Assembly (NCBI GenBank): GCA_937907395.1
Contig: CALCII010000011.1
Coordinates: 310,001-374,000, forward strand
Direction: 5' to 3'
DNA from: an uncultured Chitinophagaceae bacterium
GTDB taxonomy: Bacteria; Bacteroidota; Bacteroidia; Chitinophagales; Chitinophagaceae
DNA length: 64,000 nt
Below the pieces are notes generated by a model. It had not been told where the DNA came from and made no database searches. It worked only from the letters and a program-made list of their open reading frames with translations. The position numbers and the translations under genes are program-made. Within the stretch, counting starts at the first letter, position 1, and every line of letters starts with the position of its first letter. Shown piece by piece: positions 41,902 through 51,280 of the stretch.

Positions 41902-44334
41902 TTATAAATCTTTCATTTTTGCACTCAGATTGCTGAAGATTGCAGCACAAATCACAATACTGATAGAGCTGATGGGCATCAGGATGGCTGCAATCATGGG
42001 GCTTAGCAATGCCTGTGTAGCATAAGACAAACCAATGATGTTATAAATAATGGAAAGAATAAAAATACCGGCAATGATTCGTTTACCACTTTTTGCAAAC
42101 TGCATAAAACGGTGCAGTTTACCCACTTCTGTTCCGTTGAGGATAGCATCGCAGGCGGGAGAGAACTGGTTGGTGTTATCGGTAACAGCAACACCTACAT
42201 TACTCTGACGTAACGCACCGGCATCGTTCAATCCATCACCCATCATCATCACTTTTTTTCCTTTTTTCTGCAGTTCTTCAATGAAGTTCAGTTTGTCTTG
42301 TGGTGTTTGGCGGAAATAGATATCACTTTCTTTTCCAAAAATGCGTTCCAGGTTCTGGCGTTCGGTATCATTATCACCAGATAATACATAGAGCTCCCAT
42401 CCTTGTTCTTTCAACGTCTTTGTAACGGTTTCCAATCCATCACGATAATGATTGCTGAAACCAAATTTTCCTTTCACTTCATTGTTAATCATAATGTGCA
42501 CATGAGTGCCCGTATCATAAGAGACAAGTAATGGATGATCTTCCCCGATAAATGCAGCCGATCCCAGTTTCACTTCCACTCCGTTTACAGAGGCGGTAAC
42601 ACCTTTTCCGGTTACTTCATTGAAAGAAGAAAGCCATAACGGTTTTTCTTCGCTGCTTTTAATTGTGTTGTATATCAATTTGCTCAATGGGTGCGACGAT
42701 TGACGGGTAACCGAAGCAATCATTTGCTTTTCCGTATCATTCAGTTCCTGTCCTTCGTAGGAAACAACAGATTCATTGTTGTGTGTAATGGTTCCTGTTT
42801 TATCAAACACAATGGTATCAATATTGCTTAAGGCTTCAATCACGCTTGCGTTTTTCAAAAAGAATTTATTCTTTCCAAACAGGCGTAACATGTTTCCATA
42901 GGAAAACGTAACTGTAAGAAGCAACGAGCAGGGGCAGGCTACAATCAATACAGACGTAACAGCAGGTAACATTTTTGAAGGATCTGTATTATACCAGTAA
43001 ACAGCAGCGCCAATCGCAATTAAAAAGAGCGTAATGGTGAAGTATTTACTCCATGGATGCACAAAGGATTTGTCTTTGTTTTTCTGGTTGGTAAATATTT
43101 CATTATTCCACAGCTGGGTGATGTAGCTCTGGGACACAGGTGTTACCACTTCCAGTTCGGCTGCTGTACCGCTGAGTTTACCTCCGGCATAAATGAGTTC
43201 GCCTTTTTTCTTTTCCACCGGTGTGTTTTCGCCGCTTACAAAACTGTAATCCACTGCTGCCGATTCTGTGAGTAATAAACTATCTGCCGGAATCATTTCT
43301 TCATTACGTACCAGGATGCGGTTTCCTTTTTCCAGTTTGGTGACAGGAATATTTTCTTCTTCTCCCTCTTTGATTCTTGTTACACCTAATGGGAAATAGG
43401 ATTTGTAATCACGATCGAAGGAAAAGGAGTCGTATGTTTTATTCTGGAACCAGCGGCCTACCAGCATGAAAAACACAATGCCACTCATACTATCCAGGTA
43501 ACCGGCACCTGTGTGCGAAAGAATTTCGTAAACGCTGCGAAGGAATGCAACAAGAATAGCGAGTGCAATAGGAGCGTCTATGTTGAGCCATTTCTGGCGC
43601 AGCCCTTTCCAGGCACTGATGAAAAATTCGGAAGCGCTGAAAAACAAAACCGGAAGTGAAAGTGCTAGGTTGAGATACGTGAACACCTGTTTCAATGTTC
43701 CTTCATTGATATCACCCCCCGAAAAATACTCCGGGAAGCTGAGCATCATAATATTGCTGAAAGCAAAACCGGCCACACCTATTTTAAACAATTGAGTGCG
43801 GTTGATACGTTTTTGTTTTTTGCCACCTGCATCACCCAGGCTGATGTAGGGTTCATACCCAACAAAAGCAAGCAATTCAACAATCTTACGGAGTGAAATC
43901 TTCTGTGGTTCGAAGATGATGTCAATTTCCTTTTGCTGAAAATTGGTTTTTGATTGGAGGATGCCGGGCTCAATGCGGTTTAGGTTTTCCAGCAGCCATA
44001 CACAGCTGGCACAATGCATTTGCGGCAGGTGAAATTGCACACGGCTTTGTTTACCATCTGTAAAACGTATGAGCTGCCGTTGTGCTTCTTCGTGATCAAG
44101 ATAGGCAAACTGGTCACCTCTGTATTTGCCTTTTACTTTGATGCCGGGTTGCTTGGAGAGATCATAGTAATTACAAAGTCCATTTTCATCTAATAGCTGA
44201 AAAACGAATTTGCAACCTTCGCAACAGAATATTTTTTCACCATCACGAATATCTGTGTTACAGGGTTCGCCACAGTGATAGCATTTTGTTTTTACCGGAG
44301 TTTCTTTGGTTGGTTGTTGTACGATTGTCTCCAT
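41902..44334 (-). CDS. CcoI/FixI-type copper-transporting P-type ATPase
   Basis: 810 residues. The N-terminus has a zinc-finger-like CYHCGEPC and CCEGCKFVF, the CcoI-specific addition, then a metal-binding HMA domain with MHCASCVW. Eight membrane helices include the CPC metal site (VACPCSLLLTV). Catalytic motifs are DKTGTIT and MMGDGLNDAGAL. CcoI supplies copper to cbb3-type cytochrome oxidase. The usual ccoS/ccoN/O/P genes are not adjacent. It is separated by one base from a coiled-coil gene upstream and should be co-translated with it. Confidence 0.93.
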   Translation of the reverse strand: METIVQQPTKETPVKTKCYHCGEPCNTDIRDGEKIFCCEGCKFVFQLLDENGLCNYYDLSKQPGIKVKGKYRGDQFAYLDHEEAQRQLIRFTDGKQSRVQFHLPQMHCASCVWLLENLNRIEPGILQSKTNFQQKEIDIIFEPQKISLRKIVELLAFVGYEPYISLGDAGGKKQKRINRTQLFKIGVAGFAFSNIMMLSFPEYFSGGDINEGTLKQVFTYLNLALSLPVLFFSASEFFISAWKGLRQKWLNIDAPIALAILVAFLRSVYEILSHTGAGYLDSMSGIVFFMLVGRWFQNKTYDSFSFDRDYKSYFPLGVTRIKEGEEENIPVTKLEKGNRILVRNEEMIPADSLLLTESAAVDYSFVSGENTPVEKKKGELIYAGGKLSGTAAELEVVTPVSQSYITQLWNNEIFTNQKNKDKSFVHPWSKYFTITLFLIAIGAAVYWYNTDPSKMLPAVTSVLIVACPCSLLLTVTFSYGNMLRLFGKNKFFLKNASVIEALSNIDTIVFDKTGTITHNNESVVSYEGQELNDTEKQMIASVTRQSSHPLSKLIYNTIKSSEEKPLWLSSFNEVTGKGVTASVNGVEVKLGSAAFIGEDHPLLVSYDTGTHVHIMINNEVKGKFGFSNHYRDGLETVTKTLKEQGWELYVLSGDNDTERQNLERIFGKESDIYFRQTPQDKLNFIEELQKKGKKVMMMGDGLNDAGALRQSNVGVAVTDNTNQFSPACDAILNGTEVGKLHRFMQFAKSGKRIIAGIFILSIIYNIIGLSYATQALLSPMIAAILMPISSISIVICAAIFSNLSAKMKDL

Positions 44335-44335
44335 G

Positions 44336-44716
44336 TTATATTACAGTTAGCAGGTATTGATGAAAACTCTGCTTAAAGTCTAAAAAGCTTTTTTCAAATT
44401 TTAATACTTCATCTCTCAGGGCTTCCTGTTGATAAAGCGTTTCCAATGTACTGGTATTACCAGAAGCATCGTTTACACTTTCCAGTTTTTGTTGTTGCTC
44501 GTCAATTTTACCGGTTATCTTTTTGATGGAAGTTTCCTGTTCTTCTAATTTCCGCTGAAGGTGTTTGGCGTTTCCGGAAAAACGTTCACCGGGATGGTCT
44601 TTCACAATCTGGGCCAATATGCGGCTCATGCCCGGGATTTCCCTGCACTGTACCTCTAAAGTACTGCGCCATGAATTATTTTCATCATGGTATACACTAA
44701 ATAAATAATTATTCAT
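44336..44716 (-). CDS. Coiled-coil hypothetical protein preceding the copper ATPase
   Basis: 126 residues from ATG 44716; the earlier GTG at 44722 adds two. The N-terminus (NNYLFSVYHDENNSWRSTLE, CREIPGMSRILAQIVKDHP) is followed by a Lys/Glu/Gln-rich coiled coil (LQRKLEEQETSIKKITGKID). I do not recognise a family. The gene ends one base before the CcoI-like ATPase starts, so it is translationally coupled to it. Confidence 0.65.
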   Translation of the reverse strand: MNNYLFSVYHDENNSWRSTLEVQCREIPGMSRILAQIVKDHPGERFSGNAKHLQRKLEEQETSIKKITGKIDEQQQKLESVNDASGNTSTLETLYQQEALRDEVLKFEKSFLDFKQSFHQYLLTVI

Positions 44717-44817
44717 ACCCACCCCATTTTACAAAAACAAAAATGAATGATTCCCAACGAGGGACAAATGAGTGGGGTCAAGTTTCTACGTGATACTGAT
44801 CAGCTGTAAATTGAATA

Positions 44818-45552
44818 TCAATGTTTTGTGTGGCCATTGCGTTCCAATAGCCAACCTTTGGGTTTTTGTTTTTCGGGACGTAGATGAAACCGTTTAATGC
44901 TTTTCTCTTTCAGGATCTGCATGGCTTCTTCCACCGAATCGGTCACATAAAACAATTGATCATCATTAGCCGAAATGGTTCCTTTTTCTTTCATCAGCTG
45001 AACGTGTTCCACCATTTGCTGATGAAATTCTTTCCCTATAACAATCACCGGGAAATTTTTGATTTTACCTGTTTGAATGAGTGTGATGCTTTCAAATAAT
45101 TCATCCAGTGTGCCAAACCCGCCGGGCATACAAATGAACGCATAGGAATATTTAATGAGCAGGGTTTTACGAACGAAGAAGTAGCGGATGTTTACCCATT
45201 TATCGAGGTAAGGATTTGGTTTTTGTTCGTGTGGTAATACAATATTGCAACCAACACTACGTCCGCCCACTTCTTTGGCACCACGGTTGGCAGCTTCCAT
45301 TAAACCGGGGCCGCCGCCGGTAAGTACGGTGAATCCCATTTTTGCCACTTCCGCACCCACCTTACGTGTGATTTCATAGTAGGGGTGGCCATCGCCATAA
45401 CGGGCCGATCCAAAAATGGTAACACAGGGCCCAATAAAGGCAAGCGACCGGAAACCACGTATAAATTCATTGAATACTTTCCATGCAAATTTAAATTCAC
45501 TCACACGTCCCTGCGGTCCTTCCAGGAACCTGATTTCACTGGGGTGATTCAT
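44818..45552 (-). CDS. TIGR00730/LOG family Rossmann protein
   Basis: 244 residues. MPGGFGTLDELFESITLIQT is the PGGxGTxxE signature of cytokinin-activating LOG-type phosphoribohydrolases and their bacterial relatives. VLTGGGPGLMEAANRGAKEV and GCNIVLPHEQ support it. The enzyme removes ribose 5-phosphate from nucleoside monophosphates; the biological role in bacteria is unclear. It stands alone. Confidence 0.93.
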   Translation of the reverse strand: MNHPSEIRFLEGPQGRVSEFKFAWKVFNEFIRGFRSLAFIGPCVTIFGSARYGDGHPYYEITRKVGAEVAKMGFTVLTGGGPGLMEAANRGAKEVGGRSVGCNIVLPHEQKPNPYLDKWVNIRYFFVRKTLLIKYSYAFICMPGGFGTLDELFESITLIQTGKIKNFPVIVIGKEFHQQMVEHVQLMKEKGTISANDDQLFYVTDSVEEAMQILKEKSIKRFHLRPEKQKPKGWLLERNGHTKH

Positions 45553-45619
45553 ATTGTTACTTGATTATTGAATAAAGATAGCAGTTGCTGTATAGTTGGT
45601 TGTAAAAGAAAACCAAAAC

Positions 45620-46075
45620 TTAGTTTTTTTCGAACCTTCCTGTTAATTCCCGGAGATGAATCTTAAACACAACTGCTTTGATATTGCCGGGTTGGTGGCT
45701 GTGTATCCGGCCTTCACTCATGTGTGGTGGTTTGGCTGTAGCACTCAGTTTGAGCTTTAAGGTACGGTCGACCAGTTTTTTCATGGCGTTGTATCGTTCA
45801 ACCTCATCCGTTAGTTCTTCAAAATGCCCCCATGCAATCACACTCTTCCAGTTGCTGAGGTCTTCCATTTCATCCACTTCAAAACAAACATAGGGATTGC
45901 TGCGCATCATTCGTATTTTCTTTCCTTCTTTGGAATGAGCAATGATGCATCCGTTATCATATACATAGCTTACGGGAACAATATAGATTTCTGAACTGTT
46001 TCCACAACCGATTCTGCCCACAAAATTGTTGAGCAATACGGTTTCTGTTTCCTGTTTGGTCAGCATCCCCAGCAT
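45620..46075 (-). CDS. Pyridoxamine 5'-phosphate oxidase-family flavin protein
   Basis: 151 residues. The N-terminus MLTKQETETVLLNNFVGRIG, then IYIVPVSYVYDNGCIIAHSK, KIRMMRSNPYVCFEVDEMED and WKSVIAWGHFEEL, match the FMN-binding split-barrel family of PNPOx-like proteins. The substrate is unknown; several members are flavin-linked reductases or resistance determinants. It starts 6 bp downstream of a hypothetical gene on the same strand and is probably co-transcribed with it. Confidence 0.85.
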   Translation of the reverse strand: MLGMLTKQETETVLLNNFVGRIGCGNSSEIYIVPVSYVYDNGCIIAHSKEGKKIRMMRSNPYVCFEVDEMEDLSNWKSVIAWGHFEELTDEVERYNAMKKLVDRTLKLKLSATAKPPHMSEGRIHSHQPGNIKAVVFKIHLRELTGRFEKN

Positions 46076-46081
46076 GGAGAT

Positions 46082-46480
46082 TTATTTTAGTTGTTTCACC
46101 TGCGCAAAAACATTGTGGTATTCATAGGCACTTCGTTTTCCCTGTTCATTCAACTCTTTTACGGTTGCTTTACCAACGGTATCGGTTTCTATCCAGCCGG
46201 CATTTGTAAAATGATAGATCTGTGCATGCAATCCATAATCTTTCTTCAGTACATTTTTTATTTCATTAACGGTATTGAATTCGCTGATTTCGGCAGCACC
46301 GTTACGGTGTTGCGTGCGAACAGCAACAACAGGTAAAAAGGAATTGAATGTATGTTTTTGTTCAGTTGTTTTACGTCTGCGTTTATTGGAAAGAAACTCC
46401 AGTCTCAGGTAAGGAAAGGTGTACGAAAAATCGTCCTGCACTTCTCTTAACGTCCGGTTATCATGTATGTGCAAATACAT
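46082..46480 (-). CDS. Hypothetical protein, 132 residues
   Basis: No signal peptide. It begins MYLHIHDNRTLREVQDDF, then has SYTFPYLRLEFLSNKRRRK and an alpha/beta middle with FNTVNEIKNVLKKDYGLHAQ and IYHFTNAGWIETDTVGKAT. The amphipathic helices and a terminal strand suggest a small soluble fold. I recall no firmly named family. It precedes the flavin protein by 6 bp. Confidence 0.6.
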   Translation of the reverse strand: MYLHIHDNRTLREVQDDFSYTFPYLRLEFLSNKRRRKTTEQKHTFNSFLPVVAVRTQHRNGAAEISEFNTVNEIKNVLKKDYGLHAQIYHFTNAGWIETDTVGKATVKELNEQGKRSAYEYHNVFAQVKQLK

Positions 46481-46566
46481 AGGAATGAATTAATAAACCA
46501 AACTTAACACTGCTACCTGTTTTTTGCAATGATGCTTCTCACTCATATAAATGATGATAAACAGAA

Positions 46567-46586
46567 ACCCCGCCGGGAACGGCGGG
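46567..46586 (-). terminator. Terminator of the universal-stress gene
   Basis: Stem CCCCGCC / GGCGGGG with a six-base loop; on the minus strand it is followed by a T-rich stretch. It lies 34 bp after the stop. Confidence 0.75.
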
Positions 46587-46620
46587 GCGTTAACCAACCA
46601 AAGTATATGCAGCTGAGCTG

Positions 46621-47445
46621 CTATTTATGAGCAATAAAAAGCGGTAGTTGAACACGGTTAATGATTTCATCGGCAAAGCTCTTCTTGAACAATGTGCTGA
46701 AAAGGCTTCGTCCGTAGGCACCCATCACCACCCAGGTATGAGGTTCGGTTGACAACCAGCTAACGAACTGTTTTTTGTTTTCCATTGCCTTTTCATTTAA
46801 TGTAAGATCGTTGAAATGACGTGCTGCCAGTTCGGCCACAGCATCCTGATCGGGCAAATGCTCATCGGGACGGGCAGTGATTTCAGTGAGAGAAGCCGGG
46901 AGGGTTAGCAGATTGGGGAACAGATAAGCAAACTGTTTCATTGCAAAAACAGAAGAAGCTTCTCCATCGTACAAGAGAGTGATATGTTGCGGTGCCACAA
47001 AATCATCGGGCACGATAATGACAGGGCATTCTGTACGTTTCAGCAATTCCTGCATGTATTCATTGGGTTGCTCTTTGCTGATGTTTGAAAAGAACGATTC
47101 ACGGCTGATGAAAACAAGATCGGCAAATCTTGTTTCTTTAATCAATGATGCAAGTGGCAGGTTTTCCGAATCGTTGTGAATGCGGAACTCCATTCCTTCG
47201 TTGATACATTTTTCTTTAAAAAGATCAATGTTGTTTTTTACTTTATCTGAATAATCTCCTTCCACCATTGCGGGCATGAGCGGAACTGCTTCCAGTCCGG
47301 TATATGCTACAATCTTCGAAACGTCCACAGGGCTCAGGAAAACACCTGTAGCCAGCACGGGTTCCTGCCTGTGAAGCTGTGCGGCTAACTCAAATGCACC
47401 TTTCGGGAAATGTTCCCCGTCCAGTGCCAGGATAATTTTTTTCAT
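46621..47445 (-). CDS. Universal stress protein family, tandem-domain length
   Basis: 274 residues with KKIILALDGEHFPKGAFELA at the start and a second half (QHITLLYDGEASSVFAMKQF) ending WVVMGAYGRSLFSTLFKKS, the typical Usp G-x-x-G-R-S finish. This is a two-domain UspA-type protein. The first half lacks a clear G-2x-G-9x-G(S/T) ATP motif, so nucleotide binding would rest on the second. It is a single gene with its own terminator. Confidence 0.88.
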   Translation of the reverse strand: MKKIILALDGEHFPKGAFELAAQLHRQEPVLATGVFLSPVDVSKIVAYTGLEAVPLMPAMVEGDYSDKVKNNIDLFKEKCINEGMEFRIHNDSENLPLASLIKETRFADLVFISRESFFSNISKEQPNEYMQELLKRTECPVIIVPDDFVAPQHITLLYDGEASSVFAMKQFAYLFPNLLTLPASLTEITARPDEHLPDQDAVAELAARHFNDLTLNEKAMENKKQFVSWLSTEPHTWVVMGAYGRSLFSTLFKKSFADEIINRVQLPLFIAHK

Positions 47446-47619
47446 AACCCGTATTTAATGAATACGAAATTACCCGAACCGCCACCCGGATCACATGACG
47501 GGGGAAGCAAAGGAACCTGACGTTGATCAGCGAAAAAAAGATTATGCTCAGGCACAATCTTTTATAATCCCAACCTGTTGTTAAAAATCACGTTGCTGAT
47601 TACCTTTAGACATCTGCTT

Positions 47620-48507
47620 ATGCGACTCCTTATCATTTGCCTGTTATTGCCCTTACTTTCTATTGCCCAGGATGAGCAATGGTGGCGCAATACGGTGCAA
47701 TGGGATGGAGTATCGGGCTACCAGAAATACATCAGCTATACACCCAGGTTCATGGGGCCCAATGCGTTACCGGTACCGCAAACAAGAAACGGGATCATTG
47801 ACAGTATCCATCAGCTGCAGGTTTCTGTTTCAGCACATCATACTCCGGGCGATATTACCATCAACCCTTCTTTGTACGGAACCTATGTGCTGGTGCCCGG
47901 CATTATTTCGTTTGATGCCTGGTATATCCCCGCCGAATGGTACCAGAGTTCACATGCTATAAAAACTGAACGGCATACCTATTATTGGTTTTACAATGAT
48001 CATTGGGCACAAGGCGATTTTCAGTTGTATACTAATGTGCAACTGCTCAAACCGGAGAAACACAGGTGGGCTGCTGTATTGCGGCTGGGCTACCGGTTCC
48101 CCAGTTCGGGTGGGTTGGGGGCAGCCCGTTGTACAGATGCGCCGGGCTATTCCATTGATGTAAATACAGGCCGGTATATAAATGAAAATCATTCGTTGCG
48201 CTGGAAACTGATGCTTGGCTTTTACAACTGGCAAATGGGGAACTTGGTTCAGCAACAAAATGATGCATTACTGGCCGGAACGGGACTGGAATGGAGAAAA
48301 AAGCAACACAAGCTGGATCTTTCGATTACGGGTTATTGGGGTTATCTCACAATTAAAGGAGACGATCCTGTGGTACTGCGGTTGAGTTATGAAACACAAT
48401 GGAAACGATCCAAAGCTTTCCTGCGATTGCAGCAGGGTTTTTTTGATAATCAATTCCTTTCGGCAGAAGCGGGCATGGGTTGGCTGTTCAGAAATACAAA
48501 GCGCTGA
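47620..48507 (+). CDS. Exported barrel-like protein of unknown function
   Basis: 295 residues from ATG 47620. The signal peptide is MRLLIICLLLPLLSIAQ. The mature part is rich in aromatic alternation (YGTYVLVPGIISFDAWYIPA, WAAVLRLGYRFPSSGG, HKLDLSITGYWGYLTIKGDD), as in small outer-membrane barrels. An upstream in-frame TTG at 47578 lengthens the leader only. It is convergent with a MarR gene 34 bp away. No clear family. Confidence 0.65.
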   Translation: MRLLIICLLLPLLSIAQDEQWWRNTVQWDGVSGYQKYISYTPRFMGPNALPVPQTRNGIIDSIHQLQVSVSAHHTPGDITINPSLYGTYVLVPGIISFDAWYIPAEWYQSSHAIKTERHTYYWFYNDHWAQGDFQLYTNVQLLKPEKHRWAAVLRLGYRFPSSGGLGAARCTDAPGYSIDVNTGRYINENHSLRWKLMLGFYNWQMGNLVQQQNDALLAGTGLEWRKKQHKLDLSITGYWGYLTIKGDDPVVLRLSYETQWKRSKAFLRLQQGFFDNQFLSAEAGMGWLFRNTKR

Positions 48508-48541
48508 AGATGTAAAATCAAATAAAGGCCGCAACTGTTTT

Positions 48542-48994
48542 TTAATCTCCTCTCATTATATCGAGCAGATTGTTCAACATTTTTGCTTCTTCTTCTGTTA
48601 AGCGATGCGTGATAGCGTCCAGCTTTTCGTTTTGTTCATCCAGTTTTTCAAGTACTGCTCTTCCTTTTTTGGTAATGGAAACATCCACAAGCCGCTTATC
48701 GTGCTTATTAATACTTTTCGTTACCAGTTCTTTCAGAATCAAACGATCAACAATACGGCTGGTATCACTCATTCTATCCAGCATGCGTTCTCTTATTTGC
48801 ATGGTTGTCATTGGCGTGTTACTGCCACGGAGCATGCGTAGTATATTGTATTGCTGATGGGTAATATCTGCCTGTTCCAGGAAAGTGCGTACCTGTTCCT
48901 GCATCCATCCTCCGGTGAAGAGGATATTTACAATTGCTTTGTGGTGTTCACTGCGGAAGTGCCTTATTTGATGTATTGCCGTTTCGATCCCCAT
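48542..48994 (-). CDS. MarR family regulator
   Basis: 150 residues. The winged helix is DITHQQYNILRMLRGSNTPM, MTTMQIRERMLDRMSDTSRI and VDRLILKELVTKSINKHDKR (recognition helix and wing), ending LTEEEAKMLNNLLDIMRGD. MarR proteins repress efflux or stress genes in response to small aromatics. The ATG at 48994 follows an in-frame TTG at 49000. It lies 59 bp downstream of the AI-2E exporter gene on the same strand, so the exporter may be its target, though it is encoded after it. Confidence 0.9.
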   Translation of the reverse strand: MGIETAIHQIRHFRSEHHKAIVNILFTGGWMQEQVRTFLEQADITHQQYNILRMLRGSNTPMTTMQIRERMLDRMSDTSRIVDRLILKELVTKSINKHDKRLVDVSITKKGRAVLEKLDEQNEKLDAITHRLTEEEAKMLNNLLDIMRGD

Positions 48995-49053
48995 TATCAA
49001 TGGGTTTAATATGCAAAGAGAAGCAGTTTTGTTTTTTAAAAAAAAGATTTCGG

Positions 49054-50091
49054 TTATCCGTGCTGATGAGGTGTATCAGTTGCATGAAGCGGACCAAACT
49101 CGCTGGAATAGATTTTAAACAACAGCAGGAAATAGCTGATGAGCAGCGGACCAAAGATGAATCCCCAGAATCCAAACAGCCCCAAACCTACAATTACACC
49201 CAGCACTGTAACTAACGGATGTACATCTCCCAGTTTTTTCATAAGTGTTACACGTGCCAGGTAATCCACATTGCCTGTGATGAGCAGGCTCCAGATGGTT
49301 AAGCCTATACCAGCTCCGTTATGCCCTTGTGAAAAGAGATAAATCACAATTGGCAACCAGATGATGGTGGTACCTACAATGGGAAAGAAGGCAAAAATAC
49401 CCGTGATGAATCCCCAGAGGATAAATTCATTCACACCAAATATCCAATAACCAATCAAAGCAAATACGCCTTGAATTAAAGAGATAAGCGGAATTCCAAT
49501 TGCATTCGCTCTCACCATATTGAATGTTTCCTGTCCCAGTATTTTAATATTTTCTTCTTTCAAAGGCAGAAAGCTGTTAAAGGAAGCTTCCATTTGCTTG
49601 CCATTTGTGAGCATAAAGAAGTAGAGAAACAGCAACATAGCCAGGTTGCTTAATATCATAGCCGAACTGTTGAGGAAAGCCGGGAAAAAATTCGCTATCT
49701 GTTTTTGCAGCTCAGCAATATTGTCATTGGTGAAAATTTCTTGCCCGGTCCATGATTTAATTTGTTCCGATACGGCTTGTAAACCTTGTACCAACTCCTG
49801 TGAATGACTGAAGATGGCATTTACTTTTGGAGTGAGCAGCGTGATGATAAAATAAATGGGGCCGCCAACGATCAAAAGAAATAAAAAGATGAAAACAGTT
49901 GCTATAAGATTGGGGTTCCATTTTTTAACCTGAGTAAGATAACGGAACGAGTTACGGCTTAGAATATACATTGTTACGGCACCCAGGAAGCCGGGCAGAA
50001 AAATATACAGTTCCTGTGCCAGCAAGTAGCCAAGTACTCCCAGCACAATCAATAAAATAACCTGTCTTAACCGGTTGCTGAATGTTGCCAT
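49054..50091 (-). CDS. AI-2E family transporter
   Basis: 345 residues, about eight helices. LYIFLPGFLGAVTMYILSRN, TVFIFLFLLIVGGPIYFIIT and the C-terminal GLGLFGFWGFIFGPLLISYF are characteristic. Family members export autoinducer-2 or act as Na+/H+ antiporters. The N-terminus has a positive tip (MATFSNRLRQVILLIVL). The gene lies upstream of and codirectional with the MarR regulator. Confidence 0.9.
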   Translation of the reverse strand: MATFSNRLRQVILLIVLGVLGYLLAQELYIFLPGFLGAVTMYILSRNSFRYLTQVKKWNPNLIATVFIFLFLLIVGGPIYFIITLLTPKVNAIFSHSQELVQGLQAVSEQIKSWTGQEIFTNDNIAELQKQIANFFPAFLNSSAMILSNLAMLLFLYFFMLTNGKQMEASFNSFLPLKEENIKILGQETFNMVRANAIGIPLISLIQGVFALIGYWIFGVNEFILWGFITGIFAFFPIVGTTIIWLPIVIYLFSQGHNGAGIGLTIWSLLITGNVDYLARVTLMKKLGDVHPLVTVLGVIVGLGLFGFWGFIFGPLLISYFLLLFKIYSSEFGPLHATDTPHQHG

Positions 50092-50119
50092 ACCCTGAAA
50101 TTACGAAAAGAAGCGGCAA

Positions 50120-51151
50120 TTATTCTTCCCATACTTTCAACCCTTCACTGCAATTAGCGCAGATATCAATGTTTTTCCTGCTCTTCATTAATTCGCTGCG
50201 AAACTGTTTGTAATTATCGTTGTTCCATACATCTTTAAACGATTGCGTTTTCAGGTTGCCCAGTTGATGCATAGCGTCTTTATCAAAACAACAGGGCACC
50301 ACCAATCCATCCCATGTGATCACATTGGCCTGCCATAATTTCCAGCAATGGTTCAATAATTTATTTTTTGGTGCATAGGTTCCGTCTTTTGATTTTTTAT
50401 AACGGCTGTATTTATTATTCTCAGGAATCAGTTGATTAGGATCATTTTCATAATCATAAACCTGTGCTGTTTTAAACCATACATCATCCACGCCCACGTC
50501 TTTGGCCAGCTGTTTCACTTCCTCCAGCTGATGTTCATTGGGTTTCACCACCAGGAACTGAAATACAACAAACGGCTTTTTGCTGTTGAGTTCTTTTTTC
50601 CATTTCACAATGTTGCGGGCGCCTTCCAGCACCTTGTTTAATTGTCCGCCTACCCGGTATTGCTCATATACATCCTGTGTGGTTCCGTCAATGGAAATAA
50701 TCATACGGTCCAATCCGCTCTCAACGGTTTCTTTTGCTTTTGCATCTGTGAGATAATGAGCATTGGTGGATGTGGCCGTGTAAATTTTTTTACCGGAAGC
50801 ATAACGAACCATTTTTAAAAAATCGGGATTGAGATAGGGCTCGCCCTGGAAGTAAAAAATAAGATACAGGAGTTCTTTATGGATCTCATCAATGGTTTTT
50901 TCGAAGAAACTTTTTTCCAGCATGCCGGTGGGACGGGAAAATGATCGTAAACCGCTTGGGCATTCCGGGCAACGCAGGTTGCAACTGGTGGTTGGTTCAA
51001 ACGATATGGAAACGGGGTATCCCCACTGGATGGGCCTGCCCAGCAACCGGCTCAACCGGTAACTGCTCCATACCTTGGCAGCATTCCACACTCGCCGGAA
51101 GGTGAGTTTCTGTAAAAGGTTGATACTGTCGTTCCAATTCAATCGGCCCAT
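50120..51151 (-). CDS. Radical SAM/SPASM domain protein
   Basis: 343 residues from the ATG at 51151. The radical SAM motif is CNLRCPECPSG (CxxxCxxC), then FQGEPYLNPDFLKMVRYA and SIDGTTQDVYEQYRVGG. The C-terminal SPASM region has CWKLWQANVITWDGLVVPCC and ICANCSEGLK with extra cysteines for a second cluster. The enzyme probably modifies a peptide or protein; no precursor peptide gene is visible beside it. A longer in-frame extension to 51454 reads through the opposite MarR gene and is rejected. Confidence 0.85.
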   Translation of the reverse strand: MGRLNWNDSINLLQKLTFRRVWNAAKVWSSYRLSRLLGRPIQWGYPVSISFEPTTSCNLRCPECPSGLRSFSRPTGMLEKSFFEKTIDEIHKELLYLIFYFQGEPYLNPDFLKMVRYASGKKIYTATSTNAHYLTDAKAKETVESGLDRMIISIDGTTQDVYEQYRVGGQLNKVLEGARNIVKWKKELNSKKPFVVFQFLVVKPNEHQLEEVKQLAKDVGVDDVWFKTAQVYDYENDPNQLIPENNKYSRYKKSKDGTYAPKNKLLNHCWKLWQANVITWDGLVVPCCFDKDAMHQLGNLKTQSFKDVWNNDNYKQFRSELMKSRKNIDICANCSEGLKVWEE

Positions 51152-51250
51152 GGGGGTCAAAGATAAGATGCCCGTTGCTGTTCTGCAGAAGGGAGTAAGA
51201 CTTAACAAAAAATTTCTTTGCCAAAAAGTGAAATCATAAAAAGGAAACCT

Positions 51251-51258
51251 TAATTTTG
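51251..51258 (+). promoter_or_regulatory. -7 box of marR/acyl-CoA dehydrogenase operon
   Basis: TAATTTTG, 22 bp before the ATG at 51281. No good -33 element is seen at the usual spacing. Confidence 0.5.
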
Positions 51259-51280
51259 AATTAGTTGCATAAACAACCAT

